From NCBI GenBank assembly GCA_025935435.1, contig JAICVH010000017.1, positions 1 to 14,020 on the forward strand: 14,020 nucleotides of DNA. The letters run 5' to 3'. Below, piece by piece: positions 1 to 6,755 of this stretch (its first letter is position 1; the number at the start of each line of letters is the position of its first letter). The position numbers and the translations under genes were made by a program. The notes beneath the pieces were generated by a model. It had not been told where the DNA came from and did no database searches. It saw nothing but the letters and a program-made list of their open reading frames with translations. Origin of the DNA: Burkholderiales bacterium. Lineage in GTDB: Bacteria; Pseudomonadota; Gammaproteobacteria; Burkholderiales; Casimicrobiaceae.

Positions 1-57
1 AGCTATCGTGTCGCGATCCAGGCGGCGTTCGGTCTGTCGCGACTCGCCGAAGCCTGA
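1..57 (+). CDS. C-terminal end of an unidentified protein (partial)
   Basis: Frame 1 is open from the first base and ends with TGA at 55-57, giving 18 residues ending in GLSRLAEA. A perfect 8-bp hairpin begins at the very next base, which is where a gene end would place one. The peptide is too short to identify a family. It could be chance, because short open frames are common in GC-rich DNA. The hairpin position is the main support. Confidence 0.35.
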   Translation, partial: SYRVAIQAAFGLSRLAEA

Positions 58-83
58 CGGACGCGTTCATGCACGCGCGTCCG
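58..83 (+). terminator. Hairpin directly after the stop at 57, candidate terminator
   Basis: CGGACGCG (58-65) pairs perfectly with CGCGTCCG (76-83) around a 10-nt loop. It starts immediately after the TGA at 55-57. There is no T-run behind it, so it is at best a Rho-assisted terminator or a 3'-end stabilising hairpin. Confidence 0.35.
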
Positions 84-161
84 CCGAACGCGCGCATGTG
101 CAAGCACCGACGCGTCGTGCCGCTCTGCGCTCAGTAACCGACGACGCGCGGAAGCTCGATG

Positions 162-430
162 AGGGCCTGTTAACGCTATGGGCACAAACGCGTTGCACGG
201 CCAAAAACGCGCAGCGCAAGGCGCGAAGTCGATGGCGGGTGGGGTACCCGGCGAGAGTTCGCAACGCAGCGATGCACTTTTTTGGCAGCAACCCGAAGGG
301 AACGAGCGCCCTGGGCCGCCACTCTACGTTGTTCTCCTCGCGAAGACGCCCAGTCTTCGCTTCGTCGGCCGCCTTGATTGGCGGCCCATGTCACTCGTTC
401 GCGTTTGCGCCCATAGCGTTAACAGGCCCT
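162..430. repeat. Non-coding element bounded by 31-bp inverted repeats (MITE-like)
   Basis: Bases 162-192 and 400-430 are inverted repeats of each other over 31 bp with one mismatch (A184 in the left arm against the equivalent of G in the right arm). Both arms contain the core CCTGTTAACGCTATGGGC in opposite orientations. The 207 bp between them encode no convincing protein but hold at least two hairpins (340-360 and 367-386) and a GGGTACCC palindrome. No transposase is present and I find no target-site duplication at the arm boundaries. The 58-390 stretch has no other gene. The layout resembles a miniature inverted-repeat element or a dispersed intergenic repeat. I infer from the arm precision that other copies exist in the genome, but this window holds only one. 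Confidence 0.7.
340..386 (+). other. Two hairpins inside the inverted-repeat element
   Basis: GCGAAGAC (340-347) pairs with GTCTTCGC (353-360) across a 5-nt loop. GGCCGCC (367-373) pairs with GGCGGCC (380-386) across a 6-nt loop. Both stems are perfect and only 6 bases apart, so a transcript of the element would fold into two adjacent stem-loops. This argues for a structured nucleic acid role rather than a protein. Confidence 0.5.
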
Positions 431-1041
431 AGTTCGACGGTATCGCGAGGATCGAGCCGCGCGCGTCGCGCGCGCAGCACCCGCGCCGTCGTGAGGTCCG
501 CCACGTCGAGCGCCCGCTCGTGCTGCAGCAGCCAGCGCTTGCGCGCGATGCCACCCGGATGGCTTGCGATTCCGCCCGACGTCGAAACGACGCGATGGCA
601 GGGTATGAAGATCGGCACGGCGTTCGTCGCAAGGCACACACCGACAGCGCGCTGAGCGCGCGGCATGCCCAGCCGATCGGCGAGCACGGCATACGTCGTG
701 ACACTGCCGGCCGGCACCGAACCCACGAGCGACCACACGCGCCGCTGCATCGGTGTGGCCGCCGTCGCCAGCGGCGCGTCTAAGAGCGCATCGAGCCGGC
801 CGGCGAAATACGCGCGCAGCCGCGGCGCAACGCCAATGGGATCGCCCGCCTCGATGTGAAAGAACGGACCGAGCATCCGCCGCAGCCGCAACGCCAGTGC
901 GTCCCGGTGTTCGTCGAACGCCATTGCGCAGACGCCGGCGGCGAGCGCCGCCACGTGCAGCGTACCGAGTGGAGAGGCGACGCTCGTCACGCTGACGGTG
1001 CTGTCACCGGATTCCTGCGCAAGCACGGCGATCGCGTTCAT
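391..1041 (-). CDS. ogt: Methylated-DNA--[protein]-cysteine S-methyltransferase
   Basis: This is a suicide DNA-repair enzyme that moves the alkyl group from O6-alkylguanine (or O4-alkylthymine) to its own cysteine. With the ATG at 1041 it has 216 residues. The active site is seen as IPCHRVV with Cys148, preceded by the family pattern of a helix-turn-helix (GSVTTYAVLADRLG, RAVGVCLATNA) and followed by GGIARKRWLLQHE. The usual Gly-Tyr after the active site is replaced here by Ser-His. An upstream in-frame ATG at 1083 would add 14 residues; neither start has a clear ribosome binding site. The last 13 residues (GPVNAMGANANE and stop) are encoded by the right arm of the inverted-repeat element and its interior, so the natural C-terminus has been replaced or extended. 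The roughly 35 residues after LLQHE exceed what the family needs. Confidence 0.9.
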   Translation of the reverse strand: MNAIAVLAQESGDSTVSVTSVASPLGTLHVAALAAGVCAMAFDEHRDALALRLRRMLGPFFHIEAGDPIGVAPRLRAYFAGRLDALLDAPLATAATPMQRRVWSLVGSVPAGSVTTYAVLADRLGMPRAQRAVGVCLATNAVPIFIPCHRVVSTSGGIASHPGGIARKRWLLQHERALDVADLTTARVLRARRARLDPRDTVELGPVNAMGANANE

Positions 1042-1240
1042 CGCGGACGGAGCCGTGCCTGCGTTGCCATGGATATCACGCATTCGAATGTAGCGCGCGC
1101 AGCGGTGACGGGTCGCGCGAGTTGGCTTACCGCTTGCGCCGACTGGTGAACGGGCCGCATCGCGTGGCCAACGGCATCCACGCGACACTGTCAGGCTGTG
1201 TTCAAATACGGCCTCGATCAACTTCCCGGAGGATCGTGCC

Positions 1241-1657
1241 GTGAGTGGAGCGAGACATCTTGCAGTCTGGATCGCCGCGATCGTGTTTTTCGTGCTGGGC
1301 GCACTCTGGTACAACGTGCTCTCCGGCCAGTGGCTCGCCGCGATCGGCAAGACGATGGAGCAGATGGCCGCGGAACAGGCTCGCTCGCCGCTGCCGTTCG
1401 TGATCGGCTTCGTCGCCATCCTGGTCATGTGCTACACGCTGGGGTGGCTGATCGAGCGTCTCCAGGCAACGACGTTCGCCGGCGGCATGCGGCTCGGCGC
1501 CGCGGTCGCACTCGGTTTCATCGGCGCGAATCTCGCACTCAATTACGGCTTCGAGTGGCGCAGCGTCAATCTATGGATGATCAACGCCGTCTATGCGATC
1601 GTAGGCCTCGGCATCGCCGGCGCAATCATCGGCGGTTGGAAACGCCGCGCACAGTGA
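1241..1657 (+). CDS. Small integral membrane protein, DUF1761 type
   Basis: This 138-residue protein starts with GTG at 1241, with GGAGGA at 1228-1233 placed 7 nt upstream. It has four hydrophobic segments at about residues 6-26, 49-68, 80-100 and 110-132, and a short polar tail (GGWKRRAQ). The N-terminal pattern of Trp, Ala and Leu residues with an early LWYNVL motif, and the overall length, fit DUF1761, a family of small inner-membrane proteins of unknown function. The stop overlaps the GTG start of the next gene by 4 bp, so the two are translationally coupled. No biochemical role can be given. Confidence 0.8.
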   Translation: MSGARHLAVWIAAIVFFVLGALWYNVLSGQWLAAIGKTMEQMAAEQARSPLPFVIGFVAILVMCYTLGWLIERLQATTFAGGMRLGAAVALGFIGANLALNYGFEWRSVNLWMINAVYAIVGLGIAGAIIGGWKRRAQ

Positions 1658-2331
1658 CCGCTGCACGCACGAGCGCGTCCGAACAGGCGGCGCTGACCGA
1701 GCGGCTGCGCAACTGCTATACCGGCGCGGTCCACGACGTTCTCCGCGCGATGGGGCGCGAGCGCATCGTGCTGCCGCCCGCAATCAAGGCTATAGCGCCT
1801 GGAATGAGACTGGCCGGACCGGTGTGGACGGTCTCGGGTCACGTCGATCACACGAAAACGCGGCATGAATGCCTGCTCGGGTGGTGCACGCTGCTGTCGA
1901 AGGCACCGCGCGGGCATGTCGTCGTATGCCAGCCGAACACGCACGCTATCGCGCTGATGGGCGAATTGTCGGCGCAGACGCTCAAGGCACGCGGTGTCCT
2001 TGGATACGTCGTCGACGGCGGATCGCGCGATACCGAGCTCGTGCTCGAACAGGCGTTTCCGGTGTTCTGTTCGTTCCTGACGCCGGCCGACATCGTCGAA
2101 CGCTGGGTGCCGGATCGCTTCGGCGAGCCGGTGACGATCGGCGACGTTACCGTGACGACCGGCGACTACCTGCTCGGCGATCGCGACGGTGTCGTCATCA
2201 TTCCGCGAGACAGCGTCACCGAAACGCTGGAGCGCACCGAAGCGGTGATGGCGACCGAAAGCGAGATGCGCAGCGCGCTCATCGCCGGCATGGACCCGGT
2301 CGACGCGTACAACCGTTTCGGAAAATTCTGA
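1654..2331 (+). CDS. RraA-like / 4-hydroxy-4-methyl-2-oxoglutarate aldolase-like protein
   Basis: The protein has 225 residues from the GTG at 1654, which overlaps the preceding stop (GTGA). I kept this start because residues 20-34 (NCYTGAVHDVLRAMG) match the conserved first helix of the RraA fold. The HMG/CHA aldolase signature, an acidic residue, 20 residues, then Arg-Asp, is exact: Glu104 in MGELSA and Arg125-Asp126 in DGGSRD. These residues bind the divalent metal and pyruvate enolate in true aldolases. The enzyme would cleave 4-hydroxy-4-methyl-2-oxoglutarate or 4-carboxy-4-hydroxy-2-oxoadipate to pyruvate, or decarboxylate oxaloacetate. RraA proper, an RNase E inhibitor, is shorter (about 160 residues) and lacks the extra N-terminal part. 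No aromatic-degradation genes adjoin, so the physiological substrate is unknown. Confidence 0.85.
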   Translation: MTAARTSASEQAALTERLRNCYTGAVHDVLRAMGRERIVLPPAIKAIAPGMRLAGPVWTVSGHVDHTKTRHECLLGWCTLLSKAPRGHVVVCQPNTHAIALMGELSAQTLKARGVLGYVVDGGSRDTELVLEQAFPVFCSFLTPADIVERWVPDRFGEPVTIGDVTVTTGDYLLGDRDGVVIIPRDSVTETLERTEAVMATESEMRSALIAGMDPVDAYNRFGKF

Positions 2332-2337
2332 CTTCGA

Positions 2338-2356
2338 TTCCGAGCGACAATCGGAA
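2338..2356 (+). terminator. Hairpin after the RraA-like gene, weak terminator candidate
   Basis: TTCCGA (2338-2343) pairs with TCGGAA (2351-2356) around a 7-nt loop, beginning 7 bases after the stop at 2331. There is no T-run, so support is positional only. Confidence 0.25.
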
Positions 2357-2473
2357 CGTATTGCGCGGAACGCGGCGCGCGCTTACCAGTAAGCCGTTGC
2401 TGCACGAGGATGCCCTCGACGCCCGCGCCATTCAGCGTCGCATTCGTCCCCAAGGTCAACGAGGAGTCCTTGC

Positions 2474-3022
2474 ATGTCGCTCTTCCGCATCTTCGTGTCC
2501 GTGGTCGCGGCACCGTTCCTCGTCGCCGTCGTTGAGGCGGAAACGGCGTCCGGCGAAACCAGTCCGCCTTCGATGAAACCGCCACCCTGCACAGCAGCGG
2601 CGCATCGCGACTTCGATTTCTGGCTGGGCTTCTGGGAAGTTCGCGATCCGGAGGGCAAGCTCGTCGGTCACAACCGCATCGAGGCGGCTCACGGCGGCTG
2701 CGTATTGATCGAGAACTGGACGAGCAGTTCTGGCGTGACCGGCACGAGCGTCAACCTGTACGACCGCGATCGCGGACGCTGGCACCAGACCTGGGTCGAC
2801 AGCGGCGGCGGGCTACTCCAGCTCGACGGCGCTCTCAACGGTCGCTCGATGGTGCTCGAAGGCGATGCGATCGACGCCGATGCTCCCGGGAAGCTCTCGC
2901 GTCAGCGGATCACCTGGACGCCGCAGGCCGGTGGGGTGCGCCAGTTGTGGGAATCGTCGACCGACGGGGGAAAGACGTGGATCGCGGTATTCGACGGGCG
3001 CTACACGCGCGCCGAAAAGTAA
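2474..3022 (+). CDS. Secreted protein of unknown function with an FDFWLG..W motif
   Basis: This 182-residue protein starts at ATG 2474 with GAGGAG at 2460-2465, about 8 nt upstream. Residues 1-23 form a Sec signal peptide (hydrophobic stretch from Phe4 to Val20, probable cleavage after AEA). The mature part contains FDFWLGFWEV at 47-56, followed by alternating beta-strand-like segments (RIEAAHGGCVLIENW, GVTGTSVNLYD, WHQTWVDSGGG, RQLWESSTDGGKTW). This pattern is typical of periplasmic lipocalin-like/DUF1579-like proteins that carry an FDFW..G.W motif near the N-terminus. A single mature pair of cysteines (39 and 77) could form a disulfide. The gene stands alone 142 bp after the RraA-like gene and is convergent with livF. 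I do not recognise a specific function. Confidence 0.85.
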   Translation: MSLFRIFVSVVAAPFLVAVVEAETASGETSPPSMKPPPCTAAAHRDFDFWLGFWEVRDPEGKLVGHNRIEAAHGGCVLIENWTSSSGVTGTSVNLYDRDRGRWHQTWVDSGGGLLQLDGALNGRSMVLEGDAIDADAPGKLSRQRITWTPQAGGVRQLWESSTDGGKTWIAVFDGRYTRAEK

Positions 3023-3100
3023 TCCGAAACTTCGGCGTACCGCGGGTGCGCCGGCGGCACGCTGTTCTACGTTAGTCGAGTCTGATCCGACGTAAGCGGC
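3023..3100. terminator. Convergent intergenic region with short inverted repeats
   Basis: This 78-bp gap lies between the convergent ends of the secreted-protein gene and livF. It holds CCGA-AACT-TCGG (3024-3035) and, near livF, imperfect arms TACGT/ACGTA around 3068-3094. Neither has a T-run. Bidirectional termination is the reasonable guess from location, but the structures are weak. Confidence 0.25.
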
Positions 3101-3850
3101 TTACACACCCAGAAAGCGCTGTAATAACTCCGGCCGCGCCCTGAGCTCGCCAGCGGGCCCCTCGTGCGCGATGTGGCCATTGTTGATGATGTAGACGCGC
3201 TGCGCGAGCGCGAGCGTCGCAGCGAGGTTCTGCTCGACGAGCACGATCGTCTGCCCCGCTTCGGCGAGCGCGCGGCACGCGCTCATCAACGCCTGCACGA
3301 TGACCGGCGCGAGGCCCTCGAACGGTTCGTCGAGCAGCATGATCTTCGGGTCGCGTATCAGTGCGCGCGCGATCGCGAGCATCTGCTGCTCGCCGCCCGA
3401 CAGGTCGGTGCCGCGGCTGCCGCGCCGCGCCTTCAATCGCGGGAACATTTCGTAAATGCGGTCGAGGGGCCATTTCGAGGTTGCCGTCAGTCCCGCGAGA
3501 ATCAGGTTTTCCTCGACGTCGAGGCTGCCGAAGATGCGCCGGTCCTCGTGCACGAGCTGCATGCCTGCCTTGGCGATCGCGTGGCTCTTCCTGCCGGCGA
3601 TCTCGATGCCGTCGAGCCGGACCGAGCCGGTGCGCGGTGTGACGACGCCCATCAGGCTTTTGAGCGTCGTGCTCTTGCCCGCGCCGTTGCGTCCGAGCAA
3701 TGCCACCACTTCATTGCGCTGGACGCGCAGCGACACGTCGAACAGGATGTGCGAATCTCCGTAGTAGCTGTTGAGACCGCTTACTTCGAGCAGGCCGCTC
3801 TCGCCGCCGGCACCCGCATGTGCGCCGCCGTCGCCTTGATTTCCTCTCAT
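3101..3850 (-). CDS. livF: HAAT-family ABC transporter ATP-binding protein LivF
   Basis: This 249-residue cytoplasmic ATPase powers import together with the LivG domain. The visible motifs are Walker A GRNGAGKST (53-61), signature LSGGEQQ (150-156), Walker B IMLLDEP (170-176), and VEQN (205-208) where other ABC ATPases have the switch histidine, which is normal for LivF. HEDRRIFGSLDVEENL (101-116) is the LivF-type Q-loop region. The first 17 residues are Gly/Ala-rich and precede the usual N-terminus (LLEVSGLNSYYG), so the ATG at 3850 gives a small extension. This start overlaps the stop of the LivMG gene by ATGA, showing translational coupling as the last gene of the operon. Confidence 0.93.
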   Translation of the reverse strand: MRGNQGDGGAHAGAGGESGLLEVSGLNSYYGDSHILFDVSLRVQRNEVVALLGRNGAGKSTTLKSLMGVVTPRTGSVRLDGIEIAGRKSHAIAKAGMQLVHEDRRIFGSLDVEENLILAGLTATSKWPLDRIYEMFPRLKARRGSRGTDLSGGEQQMLAIARALIRDPKIMLLDEPFEGLAPVIVQALMSACRALAEAGQTIVLVEQNLAATLALAQRVYIINNGHIAHEGPAGELRARPELLQRFLGV

Positions 3851-5748
3851 GACGCGACCGCCTCCTGCGCGTCGATCACGCCGTGCACGCCGCCGAGGTA
3901 TGCTTCCTGCACTTTCGCATTGCCCTTGATCTCGTCGGGCGTGCCCTCCACGAGCACGCGTCCTTCCTGCAAGACCGTGACGCGCTCGGCGAGCTCGAAC
4001 AGCGCGTCCATGTCGTGATCGATGACGATCATCGTGCGGCCTCGCGCGATCGACTTTAAAAGCTTCACCGTCTCGACGCGCTCGGCGGGGCTCATCCCGG
4101 CGAGGGGCTCGTCGAGCAACAGCAGCGTCGGCGACGAAGCGAGCGCGAGGCCGACTTCGAGGCGCCGCTTCTCGCCATACGCGAGTTCGGACACCGGCGT
4201 GTCGCGACGGCGCGTGAGGTTGACGAGCGCAAGCGTATGCTCGACCTGTTCGCTCATGCCGGTAATCTTCGCCATGCTTCCGAGCAAATCGAGCTTGAAC
4301 TTGCCGCGCAACGCGGCGAGCGCGGCGATCGTCACGTTCTCGCTCACCGTCAGCCGGTTGAAGAGCTGATTGACCTGATAGCTCTTCGTCAGCCCGAGCT
4401 GGCACACATCGGTGACGCTCATGCCGGTGATATCGCGTCCTTCGAAGACGATCTTGCCCGACGTCGGCGCGACCTCGCAGGTCAGCATCTTGAAGAACGT
4501 GCTCTTGCCGGCGCCGTTCGGGCCGATGATGCCGCGCAGCTCGCCGGAATTGACGATGAAGTCGATGTCCGCGTTGGCGACGACGCCGCCGTAATGCTTG
4601 GTGAGCCCGGTCGCCTGCAGGATCGGCCCGCGGAATGCGCTGGGGGCGCGATTCGGCGCAGCCATTGCGGGCGTGGGCGCGTCCTTGTCGGGTGTGGCAG
4701 CGCCGTTGGCCACCAGCGGCTCCGCGCGTGCCTCGGCGGCTTCGGTCGTCGCCTTGCCGCGGCTGCGCAGCCAGCGATACAGATCGACGAATCCGCCGAT
4801 GATGCCGTGGCGCAGAAATACGACGAGCACGACGAACACCAAACCGAGCACGAGCTTCCACGCAGCGCCGAGACCGAGCGTCGCCTGCAGGAAGTCCTGC
4901 AGGAACAGCCACACGCCCGCGCCGAGCAGCGGCCCGAACAGGGTGCCGCGGCCACCGATCGCCGTCTGGATCACGAGCTGTCCGGACGTGTCGAACGTGA
5001 ACGCCTCGGGTGGCATGAACGCCTGCAGCACGCCGAGCAGCCCGCCGGCGAGCCCCGCGTACGCAGCCGCGATGACAAACGCGGCGAGCTTGTAGCTGTG
5101 AATGTCGTGGCCCACCGCAGCTGCGCGCAGCGGATTCTCGCGGATCGCCCGGAAGATCGTGCCCACCGGCGAGCGCACGATCCGCAATGCGATCACGATG
5201 CCGATGAAGTAGCAGAAGGCGAGGAACGGATACAGCGACCACCCGCTCGTGAAGTGGATCGTCGTGAAGCCGAGATACAGGCTCGGCGTCGGCACGCCGG
5301 GCAAGCCGTTCTCGCCGCCGGTCCATTCCGCGAGCGGATTGAACTCGACGAAATAGAACACTTCGGCGATCGCGACCGTGATCATCGCGAAATAGATACC
5401 GGTGCGCCGCAGCGCGATCAGGCCGACCAGATAGCCGACCGCTGCGGCCGCGACGGTGCCGATGATCAGCGCGAGCCATACGTACGGAAAGCCCGCACGC
5501 GTCAACAGGTAGGCGGCGACGAACCCGCCCGTGCCGTAGAGCGCGGACTGACCGAATGAAAGCAGTCCCGTATAGCCGAACAGGATGTCGAAGCCGATGC
5601 CGAACAGGCCCCAGACCAGGATGCGGTTCACGGTGTTGGGCGCCGAACCGAGATAAGGCAGCACCAGCGGCACCAGGATCAGGCCGATCGCGGTGAGAAT
5701 TTCGACCCGCCCGAGCGGCTTCGACCGCATGACGGGACCGGTCAGCAC
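3847..5748 (-). CDS. livM/livG: Fused HAAT ABC permease and ATPase (LivM-LivG)
   Basis: One 633-residue polypeptide joins an inner-membrane permease and an ATPase. Residues 1-328 are LivM-like, with about ten hydrophobic segments and the family motifs LLSFGQSALYGTGGF (62-76) and AIRENPLRAAAVGHD (201-215, the coupling helix region). Residues 330-372 are an Ala/Pro/Glu-rich linker. Residues 377-620 are LivG, with Walker A GPNGAGKST (409-417), the LivG-type signature LAYGEKRRLE (522-531), Walker B LLLLDEP (542-548) and His578 in DHDMDAL. I chose GTG at 5748 because GGGAG lies 6 nt upstream; the ATG at 5730 has no ribosome binding site. The gene lies 34 bp after livH. Such fusions recur in proteobacterial HAAT operons. 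It pairs with LivH in the membrane and LivF as the second ATPase. Confidence 0.93.
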   Translation of the reverse strand: MLTGPVMRSKPLGRVEILTAIGLILVPLVLPYLGSAPNTVNRILVWGLFGIGFDILFGYTGLLSFGQSALYGTGGFVAAYLLTRAGFPYVWLALIIGTVAAAAVGYLVGLIALRRTGIYFAMITVAIAEVFYFVEFNPLAEWTGGENGLPGVPTPSLYLGFTTIHFTSGWSLYPFLAFCYFIGIVIALRIVRSPVGTIFRAIRENPLRAAAVGHDIHSYKLAAFVIAAAYAGLAGGLLGVLQAFMPPEAFTFDTSGQLVIQTAIGGRGTLFGPLLGAGVWLFLQDFLQATLGLGAAWKLVLGLVFVVLVVFLRHGIIGGFVDLYRWLRSRGKATTEAAEARAEPLVANGAATPDKDAPTPAMAAPNRAPSAFRGPILQATGLTKHYGGVVANADIDFIVNSGELRGIIGPNGAGKSTFFKMLTCEVAPTSGKIVFEGRDITGMSVTDVCQLGLTKSYQVNQLFNRLTVSENVTIAALAALRGKFKLDLLGSMAKITGMSEQVEHTLALVNLTRRRDTPVSELAYGEKRRLEVGLALASSPTLLLLDEPLAGMSPAERVETVKLLKSIARGRTMIVIDHDMDALFELAERVTVLQEGRVLVEGTPDEIKGNAKVQEAYLGGVHGVIDAQEAVAS

Positions 5749-5782
5749 GATCGGCTCCCGTGCTTTGCCTCGCGCGTCATGC

Positions 5783-6658
5783 TCACTCGCGCCCCCTCGT
5801 TCCGAGGAGTCCCTGCGGCCGCACCATCAGCACGAGCGTCATCGCCGCGAACAGCATGACGTAGGCGTACCCGGGGTTGAACATCGACGTGATGCTGATG
5901 ATCTCGCCCGCGATCAGGCCACCGAGGACCGCGCCGGTGAAAGATCCAACGCCGCCGATCACGACAACGACGAACGTCTGCACGAGGATCGCCTCGCCGA
6001 CGTCTGGCGTGAGCGACACGACGGGTGCGTTGACGATCCCCGCAAAGCCGGCGGCCATGGCGCCGATGCCGAACACGACCATGAACACGCGGTCGACGTT
6101 GATGCCGAGCGAATCGACCATCACCGAGTCTTCGATGCCGGCGCGAACGATCATCCCGAGCCGCGTGCGAAACAGCACGAGGAAGAGCGCGATCAGCGCG
6201 ACGGCGACGATGCCGACCACCGCGAGCCGGTACGTCGGATACACCATGAAGCCGAGCGACGTGATGCCGGTGAAGAGCGGCGGCGGAGGCACCGTCTTCG
6301 TCATGCTGGAGAAGAAAAAGCGGATGCCTTCGATGAAGACGATCGCGATGCCGAACGTGACCAGCAGCTGATCCTCGTGCGGCCGGCTGTAGAAATGCCG
6401 GATGATGATGCGTTCCATCAGCACGCCGACGATGCCGAGGAAAAGGGTCCCCGTTACAACGGCGACGATGAACGAGCCGGTCGCCTCGTACGCGACATAG
6501 CCGGCGTAGCCGCCGAGCATGAACATCGCCCCATGGGCGAGGTTCAGCACGCCGAGCGTGCCGTAGATGATGGTGAGCCCCGAGCTGATCAGCGCGAGCA
6601 ACGCGCCGAGCGCGAGGCCGTTGAACAATTGCGAAAAGAAATTCGACCACGTCACCAT
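5783..6658 (-). CDS. livH: HAAT-family ABC permease LivH
   Basis: This 291-residue inner-membrane permease has roughly eight hydrophobic segments and the LivH family pattern: FNGLALGALLALISSGLTII (12-31), GVLNLAHGAMFMLGGY (36-51), RAGIEDSVMVDSLGIN (the cytoplasmic coupling loop), and the C-terminal GGVGSFTGAVLGGLIAGE. It forms the transport channel with the LivM half of the downstream fusion. The ATG at 6658 has only a weak upstream GATGAG, while the preceding gene has AGGAGGAG, which would give lower translation of the permease than of the binding protein. It follows the binding-protein gene by 97 bp, a gap that holds a strong hairpin. The substrate is unknown. Confidence 0.93.
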   Translation of the reverse strand: MVTWSNFFSQLFNGLALGALLALISSGLTIIYGTLGVLNLAHGAMFMLGGYAGYVAYEATGSFIVAVVTGTLFLGIVGVLMERIIIRHFYSRPHEDQLLVTFGIAIVFIEGIRFFFSSMTKTVPPPPLFTGITSLGFMVYPTYRLAVVGIVAVALIALFLVLFRTRLGMIVRAGIEDSVMVDSLGINVDRVFMVVFGIGAMAAGFAGIVNAPVVSLTPDVGEAILVQTFVVVVIGGVGSFTGAVLGGLIAGEIISITSMFNPGYAYVMLFAAMTLVLMVRPQGLLGTRGRE

Positions 6659-6698
6659 GGCGCCGACTCATCCGGTTGCAGCGAAGGCTTGCATGTGC

Positions 6699-6734
6699 GC
6701 GAGGCGCGAGCGGCTTTCGCCGCCCGCGCCTCGC
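6699..6734 (-). other. 16-bp intercistronic hairpin with GAAA tetraloop
   Basis: Between the binding-protein stop (6756) and the livH start (6658), bases 6699-6708 pair with 6725-6734 (10 bp, GCGAGGCGCG type) and 6710-6714 pair with 6719-6723 (GCGGC/GCCGC). The one intervening position (6709/6724) is an A-C mismatch on the + strand but a G-U pair in the minus-strand transcript. The loop is GAAA in that transcript. The fold is therefore optimised for the operon mRNA. There is no U-run after it, so it is more likely a 3'-stabilising or partial-attenuation element than a terminator. Confidence 0.7.
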
Positions 6735-6755
6735 ACGCCGTCCTCTGGTCGCGAC

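Noticed and set aside
111..148. 8-bp inverted repeat CGCGTCGT/ACGACGCG with a 22-nt loop
   Set aside because: The long loop and low-complexity GC-rich arms make chance pairing likely, and it is not next to a gene boundary.
176..394. 72-codon minus-strand frame inside the inverted-repeat element
   Set aside because: It starts and ends within the structured repeat, has no ribosome binding site and no family features. I treat it as a by-product of the element.
8..655. 215-codon open frame on + strand through the repeat element and the alkyltransferase end
   Set aside because: Ser/Arg-rich, crosses both element arms, and is antisense to the PCHRV-containing gene. No domain pattern.
4237..5559. 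440-codon open frame on + strand opposite LivMG
   Set aside because: It is antisense to a clear transporter gene, its translation is rich in Arg, Glu, Asp and His with no domain pattern, and such mirror frames are expected in GC-rich coding DNA.
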